Positions 1 through 6,079 of a DNA stretch of 7,327 nt are shown piece after piece. Numbering within the stretch: position 1 is the stretch's first letter; each line of letters begins with the position of its first letter. The stretch is from Anaerolineales bacterium (lineage in GTDB: Bacteria; Chloroflexota; Anaerolineae; Anaerolineales; UBA4823). The stretch spans positions 1-7,327 of the forward strand of contig JALHTN010000175.1 in the NCBI GenBank assembly GCA_022865865.1. Reading direction: 5' to 3'. The notes under the pieces are model-generated. The model ran no database searches. It saw nothing but the letters and a program-made list of their open reading frames with translations, and was not told where the DNA came from. The position numbers were made by a program, and so were the translations under genes.

Positions 1-790
1 GCTGCAAAACCTGGGTAGGTGAATCGTTCCGGTTGGCCATGGCATATAAAAGGGCATGCGTTTGGGCCATGAAGATGGCGGAGGGCACCCCTTTATCAGC
101 CACATCTCCAATGATGATACCCACCTTATTCGAGCTCAAGGAGATGATATCGAAGAAATCTCCCCCGACAGCTCGCGCGGGTACCATCATGGCTCCAAAA
201 TCATAACCATCTAATTCTGGAAGGGTTTGTGGGAGGATGCTGGTTTGGATCTCAAATGCAACCTGCAGCTCCCTTTCCAACTTTTCCTTCTCGATGATTT
301 GAGCCTGGGCAGCCTTTAATTCCTGGTAGGCTTTGGTTAACTCCAGGTTCTTCTCCTGCAAATCCTGGATGGTTGAGTCATGCGCATTCGTCAGGCGCTC
401 GCTGAGCACATTGACCAGCTCGAAGGCCATTTTTGGCTGGCGGTGCAACAGGTCATCGAATTCTTCGTGAGACATCTCCCACAAATGCGTGGGTCCAAAG
501 GATCTGACGCTGGCAGTCCTCAACCCAGCACGGTTGATTAAACTTAGCTCGCCGACAAATTCACCCGGACCACGCAAACCGATCGATCGCTCTTCCGGTG
601 TACCCAGGGCTTTAATCACTTCGATTTGTCCCTGAATGATGATATAGAAGCGATCGCCGATCTCCCCTTCCTGGAATAATACTTTGCTGGGTGGTATTTC
701 CAGAACGCGCAGGGTTTCCGCGAGCCTGCTGATTTCATCCTCAGGCAGGCAGTTAAATAATGGTGTACGAGCAAGTAATTTCTCTTTCAA
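1..790 (-). CDS. cNMP-binding domain / SpoIIE-type PP2C phosphatase (C-terminus cut off by the window edge)
   Basis: Reading from a TTG at 790, the frame stays open for 263 codons to the left edge, so the C-terminus is missing. Residues ~8-125 form a cyclic-nucleotide-binding domain. The phosphate-binding cassette is recognisable as GELSL (80-84) followed by RTA (91-93), the Arg that normally contacts the cyclic phosphate. Residues ~136-178 are a Leu/Glu/Lys-rich coiled-coil linker. From ~172 the SpoIIE/RsbU-type phosphatase begins, with LQVAFEIQTSILP, VGGDFFD (Asp211) and GDVADKG (Asp229); the two Asp are the expected metal ligands. The family dephosphorylates Ser/Thr on STAS anti-sigma antagonists in the cytoplasm. 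I infer that ligand binding to the first domain controls the phosphatase. The TTG start is chosen because GGGGAGG lies 6 nt upstream and the frame has no better start. It overlaps the stop of the cyclase gene, so the two are almost certainly co-translated. The domain calls are firm; the target is unknown. Confidence 0.9.
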   Translation of the reverse strand, partial: MKEKLLARTPLFNCLPEDEISRLAETLRVLEIPPSKVLFQEGEIGDRFYIIIQGQIEVIKALGTPEERSIGLRGPGEFVGELSLINRAGLRTASVRSFGPTHLWEMSHEEFDDLLHRQPKMAFELVNVLSERLTNAHDSTIQDLQEKNLELTKAYQELKAAQAQIIEKEKLERELQVAFEIQTSILPQTLPELDGYDFGAMMVPARAVGGDFFDIISLSSNKVGIIIGDVADKGVPSAIFMAQTHALLYAMANRNDSPTQVLQ

Positions 791-3700
791 TCAAATCCTC
801 CCCGCTCATATAAGGATTGAATTTCCTGGTTTGCTTTTACATTATTCAAGAATGAATAGTGTAAATCAGGATCGGAAATTTTTGACGCCTGCTGTTCGAC
901 AAGGCTTTGCGCGGTTCTGAGGATATCCCCGGCACGCTGATCCTGGACTGCTGCCAGCACCCGGAAACACATCAGGTAAATCCACATTGGATCACGCGTG
1001 CCTGCCAATCCGGGTACAGCTCCAGCCTGGTCCGGTTGATCATCTACTTCTGAAGTTTGAGCTGATTCCAGGTGGTTGAGGATCAGATCGACATGAGTTT
1101 TAGCAGATGCCTGGTTGCCAGCTGCCAAGCATACGGCAGATAAACCTGCCAGCGGTTCCATCTGCAGGTTATCCTGGTTAATCTGCGAATAACTATCTTT
1201 GGCCCTCTGGTAGTGTTTTTCAGCACCCTCATAATTTCCCAATCCAGCCAAGGCGCGGCCGGTTTGAGTCAAGGAACGCCCAAGATATTTTGGGTGACCG
1301 GACTCTTCCGCGATGCGGAGAGCAGCTTTGCCTTTCTGAAGTGCAGTCTCATCATCACCCAGATGATGGTGCAGCAAGCTGAGATCCACCAAGACCCGGC
1401 TGCTGCTCAGCTGGTTGCCGAGCAGCTGGTAAATATCAATCGCCTGTTCAAAATAGCTTTTTGCGCGCAGATAATCTCCCTGGCGGTGGAAATAGCGACC
1501 AATTTGGCTGAGAGTTTTTGCCTCCCAGGGTTTATTCCCTATCTCGCGGGCGATATTCAAAGACTGCTCGAAAACGTCTTTGGCTTTGGTGTATTCACCT
1601 TGTTCGAGATACATATTCCCCAGACCCACCAGGGCACTGGATTCGATGGTCCGGTTGCCGATTTCACGCGTGATCTCTAAAGCTTGCTCGAAATACTTGC
1701 TCGCCCCACCGTAATCATACTGGTTGAGGTAGGTGTTGGCTATATTACGGATGACCTGACCCTCGCCCCAGCGGTCCCCAATCTCACGGCTGATTTTCAA
1801 AAATTGATCGTAGTAGCGCATGCCGCCGGTGTGATCTCCCTGCAGGAGCAAGATGTTTCCCAACTGGTTGAGGGTTTTTCCTTCACCGCGGCGATCGCCA
1901 ATCTGGCGGTATAGCTGCAAGGACTTTTCAAAGTGATCGATCGCATTGGATAGATTGCCCAGCCTTTCACTAACGACACCCAGATATCGCAAGCTATCCG
2001 CTTTCAGGTTGGATAATGCGGATTTCTCTGCGAGCTGCAATGCCTGGTTGAAGCACGCCTCGGCATGCGGATATTCCCCTTTTGAAAGCAGGGCGCGGCC
2101 CAGCAAAAGGTTGGCTCTGGTTTCTAATCTTGGAATGTGGAGAGATTGGGAAATGCGGATCACTTCCTGGGCATGGCTGATGATCAGAGGGTAATTGCTT
2201 GTTTCTGAAGCTGCTGCCGCCTGGAGAAGAGCTACCTCACCCCGTTTGTGTTCGTCGTTGAGCTGCGCGGCGAGCTCAACCAGCTGCTCAAGGTCTTGTC
2301 CCTGTTCGTTTCGGGAACCCAGCAAACTATATACCTGTTCCCTGGCGAACAGGATGTGATAGCGTTCGTCTAGATCCACTTCTGAAGTCAATTCCAGAGC
2401 ATGGCCCAAATATTTCAAGGCAGATTGGTTGGCATATTGGCGCGCCGCTTGTTCTCCGGCCTGACGATAGAAAGCAACCGCGCGTTGAGTTTCACCAGCC
2501 AATTCCAGGTGTTCAGCAATCATGCCGGTGAATTCCCCGGATCTTTCAACGCTTTCCTGGAGCAGCCATTCGACAACTAGTGCATGGTATGACTGGCGGA
2601 CTTTCTTCAGGATTGAGTCGTAGGTGACATCCCGCAGAATGGTGTGTTTGAAGGAGTATTCTTGCGCGCGACCCAGAGACGAAATCTCCCGGTGGTAAAT
2701 CATTTCTTTCTGGCGTAAGGTTTCCAGGAGGGCGGAAATATCCACCTGCTCTGGCTGCTGGAGGCTGGAGGTGGAGGAGAGGTAGTGAATGACATCATCC
2801 CAAAACACCCGGCCTACAACGGAGGCTTGCTGCAGTACGTTTCTCTCATCTGGATCGAGCTGATCCAGGCGAGCTTGCAGTAAGGCAGTCAGCGTACTGG
2901 GTACGTTCAGGTCCGCCAATATGTCAGCCAGGCTGGTTGGATCAACCAACCAGCGCTCGCTCCCGGTGTGGATCACCCCAGAATCGATCAACATTTTGAT
3001 CAGCTCTTCAATATAGAAGGGATTGCCTTCGGCGCCGCTGACAACCAGCTCGCGCAGCGCTAAGGGGACCTGCCCCATTTTTTGGAGAATGTCCTCGACC
3101 AGGCGGCGGCAGTCCCGGGTCGAGAGGGCATCCAGATCTAATTTTGTGTGAGATTTTTGCCCTTCTCCCCAAAGGGGCCGGCGTTCGAGGACCAGCGACC
3201 TTGCCAAACAGATGATCAACACAGGCTGGTTCGATAAACTCTGGGCCAGGTAATTGACCACATCAAGAGAGTTATCATCAGCCCAATGAATATCATCCAG
3301 GAAAATAATAACTGGTGTGCTGTTTGTGGTTGACTTGATAAACTCCCCCAAGTAAATCCAGGCTCGATCGCGCAGCTGCATGGCATCATCCAGCACTCCC
3401 ACTAGATATGGGCTGGCGGTGAAATCGAATCCCAGCAGCTGGCCGATGAAGTGCGCCCACATGCTGTGCTTCTCTTCCTGGAGAGGAATTTCGCCTATAC
3501 CGGCTTCAAATTTGTGCTGGACTTCTTTTACCCGATCGCTCGCTTGAATCTGGAAGCGGTGAGAAAACATATTTCGTAAAAGCGAATATGGGGAGTCTTG
3601 GAACTCCGGGCTGCTGCGGCCTTTCAGAAGATAGGCGTGGTCTGGTCGTTCTTCCATCCAGTTTTCAAACTCTTCCAGCAAGCGGGATTTACCAATCCCC

Positions 3701-4569
3701 GCCTCGCCAATAACCGTGACAACCTGACATTCACTGTCTTCAACCGCAGCGAAGTAGGCATCTTGCAGGCGTTTGAGGTCTGCTTCGCGACCGATCATGC
3801 GGGTGTTCACACCCTCCACGCCGCGCGTTTTGGTGTGAAAAGCTTTTGGCTTTGATCCAACAACCAGGTAAACCGGGATCGGTTCATCAAATCCCTTGGC
3901 TTCCACGGGAGGTAGAGATTCAAATTCAAATATGCCGCGCACGTGCCGGTAAGTGGTCTGTGAAATTAATAAGCCCCCGATCGGAGCTGCGCTTTCCAGG
4001 CGAGCTCCTAGATTTACCGTCAATCCCATCACTGTGTCATCTGATTCGGTGATCCCCCCGATGGCAACCATGCCAGTGTTGATACCAATCCGCACATTAA
4101 AACCGGTCAGGTGCCATTTTTCTTCCAGCTCGACGGCATAAGCCTTGGCATCTTCCAATATCTCGAGACCAGCTCGGACTGCCATTTCGGCATCATTTTC
4201 CTGTGCCGTTGGTTCACCGAACACAGCTTTGAAACCATCACCCATGAAGCGCGTCACCCGCCCGCCATGCGCCTCGATTGGTCTGGCCAGGCGCTGCAAA
4301 CCGCCATCCATGATCTCTAGAATTTCATCAGGTTCAAGATGCTGGCCGATCGATGTCGATCCCACAATGTCAACAAATAACATGCTGACGAGTTTCTTAT
4401 GCCTGTCTGGTGGTTCAGTTTCCCGCTCAAGTTCAGCCAGCTGTTTGTGCAAAGCAGATATGGAAGCCTCCACAACCGCATCACCCAGCACTGCGCGTTG
4501 TGATTCAAGCGTGGCGATGGCGTTCTTTAATTCGACGATCTGCTGCTTAACGTTGTCGGGCATGTTCAT
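787..4569 (-). CDS. Class III adenylate/guanylate cyclase - STAND-type ATPase - TPR signalling protein
   Basis: This 1260-residue cytoplasmic protein has no signal peptide or membrane segment. Residues ~7-50 are a helical segment (LGDAVVEASISALHKQLAEL) often seen before the cyclase in this family. Residues ~58-235 are a class III cyclase: metal Asp67 (FVDIVGST) and Asp111 (FMGDGF), Thr179 at the base-selecting position, and catalytic Asn186 and Arg190 (TVNLGAR). The usual base-selecting Lys is Arg107. Residues ~255-600 are an AAA_16/STAND-like ATPase with Walker A GEAGIGKS (288-295), Walker B IIFLDDIHWAD (421-431) and the family motif GNPFYIEEL (515-523). An alpha-helical part follows, then TPRs, in exact 40-residue register at ~851-1130. 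The expected role is ligand- or partner-controlled synthesis of cAMP or cGMP; the substrate is not decided by the sequence. The start at 4569 has another ATG two codons later (4563); neither has a clear RBS. The phosphatase gene follows with an overlap. I see no convincing promoter directly upstream. Confidence 0.93.
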   Translation of the reverse strand: MNMPDNVKQQIVELKNAIATLESQRAVLGDAVVEASISALHKQLAELERETEPPDRHKKLVSMLFVDIVGSTSIGQHLEPDEILEIMDGGLQRLARPIEAHGGRVTRFMGDGFKAVFGEPTAQENDAEMAVRAGLEILEDAKAYAVELEEKWHLTGFNVRIGINTGMVAIGGITESDDTVMGLTVNLGARLESAAPIGGLLISQTTYRHVRGIFEFESLPPVEAKGFDEPIPVYLVVGSKPKAFHTKTRGVEGVNTRMIGREADLKRLQDAYFAAVEDSECQVVTVIGEAGIGKSRLLEEFENWMEERPDHAYLLKGRSSPEFQDSPYSLLRNMFSHRFQIQASDRVKEVQHKFEAGIGEIPLQEEKHSMWAHFIGQLLGFDFTASPYLVGVLDDAMQLRDRAWIYLGEFIKSTTNSTPVIIFLDDIHWADDNSLDVVNYLAQSLSNQPVLIICLARSLVLERRPLWGEGQKSHTKLDLDALSTRDCRRLVEDILQKMGQVPLALRELVVSGAEGNPFYIEELIKMLIDSGVIHTGSERWLVDPTSLADILADLNVPSTLTALLQARLDQLDPDERNVLQQASVVGRVFWDDVIHYLSSTSSLQQPEQVDISALLETLRQKEMIYHREISSLGRAQEYSFKHTILRDVTYDSILKKVRQSYHALVVEWLLQESVERSGEFTGMIAEHLELAGETQRAVAFYRQAGEQAARQYANQSALKYLGHALELTSEVDLDERYHILFAREQVYSLLGSRNEQGQDLEQLVELAAQLNDEHKRGEVALLQAAAASETSNYPLIISHAQEVIRISQSLHIPRLETRANLLLGRALLSKGEYPHAEACFNQALQLAEKSALSNLKADSLRYLGVVSERLGNLSNAIDHFEKSLQLYRQIGDRRGEGKTLNQLGNILLLQGDHTGGMRYYDQFLKISREIGDRWGEGQVIRNIANTYLNQYDYGGASKYFEQALEITREIGNRTIESSALVGLGNMYLEQGEYTKAKDVFEQSLNIAREIGNKPWEAKTLSQIGRYFHRQGDYLRAKSYFEQAIDIYQLLGNQLSSSRVLVDLSLLHHHLGDDETALQKGKAALRIAEESGHPKYLGRSLTQTGRALAGLGNYEGAEKHYQRAKDSYSQINQDNLQMEPLAGLSAVCLAAGNQASAKTHVDLILNHLESAQTSEVDDQPDQAGAVPGLAGTRDPMWIYLMCFRVLAAVQDQRAGDILRTAQSLVEQQASKISDPDLHYSFLNNVKANQEIQSLYERGGFD
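788..803 (-). promoter_or_regulatory. Strong ribosome binding site deciding the TTG start
   Basis: On the minus strand GGGGAGG (797-803) is followed by 6 nt and then TTG (788-790). This Shine-Dalgarno sequence lies inside the last codons of the cyclase gene. It is the reason for accepting a TTG start that overlaps the cyclase stop codon by 2 nt, and it points to translational coupling. Confidence 0.75.
1180..2019 (-). repeat. Seven in-frame 120-bp units encoding tandem TPRs
   Basis: Within the cyclase gene, residues ~851-1130 repeat every 40 residues without any indel. The turn motif between units recurs at 891 (GDRRGEG), 931 (GDRWGEG), 971 (GNRTIES), 1011 (GNKPWEA), 1051 (GNQLSSS) and 1091 (GHPKYLG). 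Each unit has a G-(D/N/E)-Y-x-x-A-x-x-(Y/F)-(E/D)-Q-(A/S)-L core and mostly ends in (A/S/T)REIG. This is the TPR_12-like 40-residue form, which builds a superhelix that binds peptides or proteins. Further divergent helical pairs lie N-terminal (~690-850) and C-terminal (~1131-1165). The DNA copies are diverged, so this is an old amplification. Confidence 0.8.
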
Positions 4570-4763
4570 ACTTGAGTTTAATGAGAATGACGTTTAGATT
4601 GGGATGGATTGATAATCCCCTCAAGATTCCTGGGTATGAGCTCATTGATCTTTTCGGATGGCGTATACAAATGTGTTCAGGTTCCTTTTGCTTGTTCAAC
4701 CTTTCCCTAGCAAGTGGAATGTGGCTGCAGGCTATCTATTTAACAAAAATTTATATTTAGCGC

Positions 4764-4850
4764 GAGGGTGTGCGGAGAAGTAGAGCAGGGTTGAGAATGA
4801 GGTCTTTTATGTGAAGCGCACACCCTCAACCTGGTCGATGCCCCCTGCTC
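4764..4850. repeat. Two interleaved inverted repeats (A-B-A'-B')
   Basis: Arm A, GAGGGTGTGCG (4764-4774), is perfectly complementary to A', CGCACACCCTC (4817-4827). Arm B, GAGCAGGG (4783-4790), lies inside the first loop and is complementary to B', CCCTGCTC (4843-4850), outside it. GGTTGAG (4789-4795) can also pair with CTCAACC (4825-4831), which overlaps A'. If transcribed on either strand the region could form a pseudoknot, or two exclusive folds: A-A', or B-B' extended by TTGAG-CTCAA. It lies about 195-280 nt upstream of the cyclase start, so a structured leader for that gene is possible. A repeat or mobile-element remnant is an alternative. The pairing is seen; the function is unknown. 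Confidence 0.6.
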
Positions 4851-5104
4851 AATATGAAAGATAACCATGATGAGCATGTTAACCTGGCTACCTAATTCAA
4901 ATGACCAGAAATCCCTTCCCAAGCACCCTCACCAGTGAATCGAAGGAAGGAATCTTATTACTACTATTATAATCCAAATTACGAATGAATTTACCAGTAG
5001 GAGGGCTTTCTCTCGGAGTCGACAACTTCGCTCTTCAAGTGCAAAAATCCCACGAGTGCTGAGAAGAACAATTGTGTTTGCTTGTATTCGCAAGTGATCA
5101 AGCC

Positions 5105-5133
5105 TCAGCACCAACCCTCTGAATTGGTGCTGA
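5105..5133 (-). terminator. 10-bp hairpin downstream of the 81-residue gene, possible terminator
   Basis: TCAGCACCAA (5105-5114) and TTGGTGCTGA (5124-5133) form a perfect 10-bp stem with a 9-nt loop. In the minus direction the stem begins about 35 nt after the TAA of the 81-residue gene. This is a typical place for a transcription end or an mRNA-stabilising hairpin. No T-run follows in either direction, so it is not a standard intrinsic terminator. Confidence 0.4.
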
Positions 5134-5168
5134 AGCCGGGGTATGTAAGCAGTTTCCGATGGGAAGAA

Positions 5169-5414
5169 TTATGCGCTCGCGGAAGTGCTGTTCGTCTTTA
5201 ATATGGTCACGATGGTTGAAACAGATTCCCTGATGACCTGACCAATATCCTTGATTTTCGCTCGCAGGGAATACTGCTTTACCTCGCTCAGATCAGGGTT
5301 TTTGGTTCTCACACTCTTTGCCATCCGTGCATGGTTTGCTTCGGCGATTAATCGCTGGTGTGTTTGTTGATTGAAAGCTTGTCGGAGACCGGGGTCGAGA
5401 TTTAATTCGTTCAT
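5169..5414 (-). CDS. Small 81-residue protein of unknown function
   Basis: I do not recognise this protein. It is supported as a gene by a strong Shine-Dalgarno GAAGGAG (5421-5427) 6 nt before the ATG, a plausible promoter (5466-5494), a hairpin after the stop, and its place divergent from the alkyltransferase-like gene. It is basic and hydrophilic, with no signal peptide or membrane helix. Residues ~8-36 look like one helix rich in Gln, His, Arg and Ala (LRQAFNQQTHQRLIAEANHA). Residues ~43-73 look like a second, with Lys/Arg-rich and Ile/Val-rich faces. The end (NSTSASA) is probably disordered. A two-helix protein that binds nucleic acid or a partner protein would fit, but nothing shows it. 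It is separated from the cyclase gene by 600 bases, so they need not share a transcript. Confidence 0.65.
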   Translation of the reverse strand: MNELNLDPGLRQAFNQQTHQRLIAEANHARMAKSVRTKNPDLSEVKQYSLRAKIKDIGQVIRESVSTIVTILKTNSTSASA

Positions 5415-5465
5415 GATAAACTCCTTCTCTTATCAAATTCATGGTCTCGATTGTTAGGTATGCTG

Positions 5466-5494
5466 ATCTTATCTGATAATGGAGCAGCTGTCAG
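5466..5494 (-). promoter_or_regulatory. Candidate sigma-70-type promoter for the 81-residue gene
   Basis: On the minus strand CTGACA (5489-5494; five of six matches to TTGACA) is followed by a 17-nt spacer and TAAGAT (5466-5471; four of six matches to TATAAT). Transcription would start near 5460, giving a 5' leader of about 45 nt to the ATG at 5414. The CRP-type dyad lies about 86 nt upstream of that start. Confidence 0.45.
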
Positions 5495-5537
5495 TAAACC
5501 AGGTGTATTAAAGTTTATGCAGTTGATTTACTTCCCG

Positions 5538-5555
5538 GTGTGAAATACTTCACAC
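5538..5555. promoter_or_regulatory. CRP/FNR-family type operator (TGTGA-N6-TCACA)
   Basis: GTGTGAA (5538-5544) and TTCACAC (5549-5555) are perfect inverted repeats around ATAC. Read as 5+6+5 the site is TGTGA-AATACT-TCACA, the half-site and spacer rule for E. coli CRP and actinobacterial CRP homologues. The centre is near 5546.5. For the plus promoter with a start near 5618 this is about -71.5, one of the helical-phase positions at which CRP activates class I promoters. It also lies upstream of the minus promoter. The dyad is seen; that a CRP-like protein binds it is inferred. A TetR- or MarR-type operator is the main alternative. Confidence 0.55.
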
Positions 5556-5581
5556 GGAAAACAAAATCTCTTTAAAACCGC

Positions 5582-5611
5582 TTGACATAGAACATATGTT
5601 CGTGCTATATT
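5582..5611 (+). promoter_or_regulatory. Strong sigma-70-type promoter for the ATL/VOC pair
   Basis: A perfect -35 TTGACA (5582-5587) is followed by 18 nt and TATATT (5606-5611), five of six matches to the -10 consensus. Transcription would start near 5618 and give a leader of about 45 nt before the alkyltransferase-like gene. Most of the spacer is taken up by the LexA-like palindrome. A small hairpin (GGCA 5634-5637 with TGCC 5641-5644) lies just before the RBS. Confidence 0.75.
5590..5601. promoter_or_regulatory. LexA-like SOS box in the promoter spacer
   Basis: GAACATATGTTC is a perfect 12-bp palindrome. It matches the core of the Gram-positive-type LexA operator (GAAC-N4-GTTC; in Bacillus CGAACRNRYGTTYG), including the R-N-R-Y centre. 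It lies exactly between the -35 and -10 of the promoter, where a bound repressor blocks RNA polymerase. The gene it would control is a DNA-repair type gene, which supports the reading. Which LexA motif this organism uses is not known from the window. Confidence 0.6.
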
Positions 5612-5663
5612 AATGTAGATCATACGAGCAATTGGCACCCTGCCGCAATGGAGAGATATTGTG

Positions 5664-6035
5664 ATGGCATCTCAATATAGTTCACCTGCAAATCGAACGG
5701 TATATTTTGAACTGGTTTGGGAGCTCGTACGCCAGATACCCGCGGGTAAGGTCAGCACATATGGCCGCATCGCAGCTTTTCTCCCTGCACCGGCTGGCAT
5801 GAGCGAACGAGCGTACCAGGTTCGTGGGGCGCGCATGGTTGGGGGCGCAATGGCAGCCTGCCCATCTGATGTTCCCTGGCAGCGGGTGATCAATTCCCAA
5901 GGCAAAGTCAGCTTACGAAAAAGCGGCGGGGGGGAGCAGCAGCGGACTATGCTGGAGTCTGAAGGCGTTAAGTTTAATGAAAGTGAGCGAGTCGATTTGT
6001 CTGTCTATGCTTGGGAAGGTCCTTCCCAAGAGTGA
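5664..6035 (+). CDS. Alkyltransferase-like (ATL) protein of the MGMT family, active-site Cys absent
   Basis: This 123-residue protein covers only the C-terminal DNA-binding domain of O6-alkylguanine-DNA alkyltransferases, the usual length for ATLs. The family features are IPAGKVSTYGRIA (Tyr33, the base-flipping Tyr position), VRGARMVGGAM (Arg57, the Arg-finger position) and VPWQRVINSQGKVS. The catalytic PCHR of MGMT is PWQR here (71-74), so Cys is Trp72 and it cannot accept an alkyl group. E. coli YbaZ similarly has Trp at this place. ATLs bind O6-alkylguanine in DNA and help hand the lesion to nucleotide excision repair. Starts at GTG 5661 and ATG 5664 share the RBS GGAGAG (5650-5655); I chose ATG. 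The gene is first in an apparent operon with the VOC gene (44-nt gap) and sits behind a promoter holding a LexA-like box. The family call is firm; SOS control is inferred. Confidence 0.92.
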   Translation: MASQYSSPANRTVYFELVWELVRQIPAGKVSTYGRIAAFLPAPAGMSERAYQVRGARMVGGAMAACPSDVPWQRVINSQGKVSLRKSGGGEQQRTMLESEGVKFNESERVDLSVYAWEGPSQE

Positions 6036-6079
6036 TCGAAAAATCAGAAACAGCAGGTCGAACTGAAAGGAAGGAACCT

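Larger units (their letters stand above)
4570..5168. other. About 600-base gap without a supported gene
   Basis: This stretch lies between the minus-strand 81-residue gene and the minus-strand cyclase gene, so any cyclase leader or promoter should be here. All open frames are about 60 codons, start with TTG or lack an RBS, and have no recognisable protein features. On the minus strand AT-rich patches such as TATAAA (near 4750) and TATACG (near 4663) occur, but neither has a good -35 at 16-18 nt. A 10-bp palindrome ATGAGCTCAT lies at 4636-4645. The clear structures are the interleaved inverted repeats at 4764-4850 and the hairpin at 5105-5133, listed separately. Confidence 0.6.

Noticed and set aside
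1180..2019. Possible CRISPR or non-coding tandem repeat suggested by 120-bp periodicity
   Set aside because: The periodicity is in the protein (TPR units); the DNA copies are diverged and there are no constant repeats with unique spacers.
684..4597. Several plus-strand open frames of 60-155 codons opposite the cyclase and phosphatase genes
   Set aside because: They lie wholly or mostly antisense to a long protein with clear domains, show no family motifs and lack ribosome binding sites.
4810..4822. TGTG-N5-CACA as a second CRP-like site
   Set aside because: The half-sites are incomplete and the spacing is wrong; it overlaps arm A' of the inverted repeat, which explains it better.
4572..5114. 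Three open frames of about 60 codons in the gap (4572-4760 plus; 4740-4922 and 4929-5114 minus)
   Set aside because: They start with TTG, have no convincing RBS and have no recognisable protein features; two of them run through the inverted repeats or the hairpin.
5672..5905. Minus-strand frames inside the ATL gene
   Set aside because: They are antisense shadows of a gene with clear MGMT-family motifs.
6011..6079. Upstream ATG at 6011 as the start of the VOC gene
   Set aside because: It overlaps the end of the ATL gene, lacks an RBS and adds 23 residues unlike the domain; ATG 6080 has GGAAGGAA just before it.
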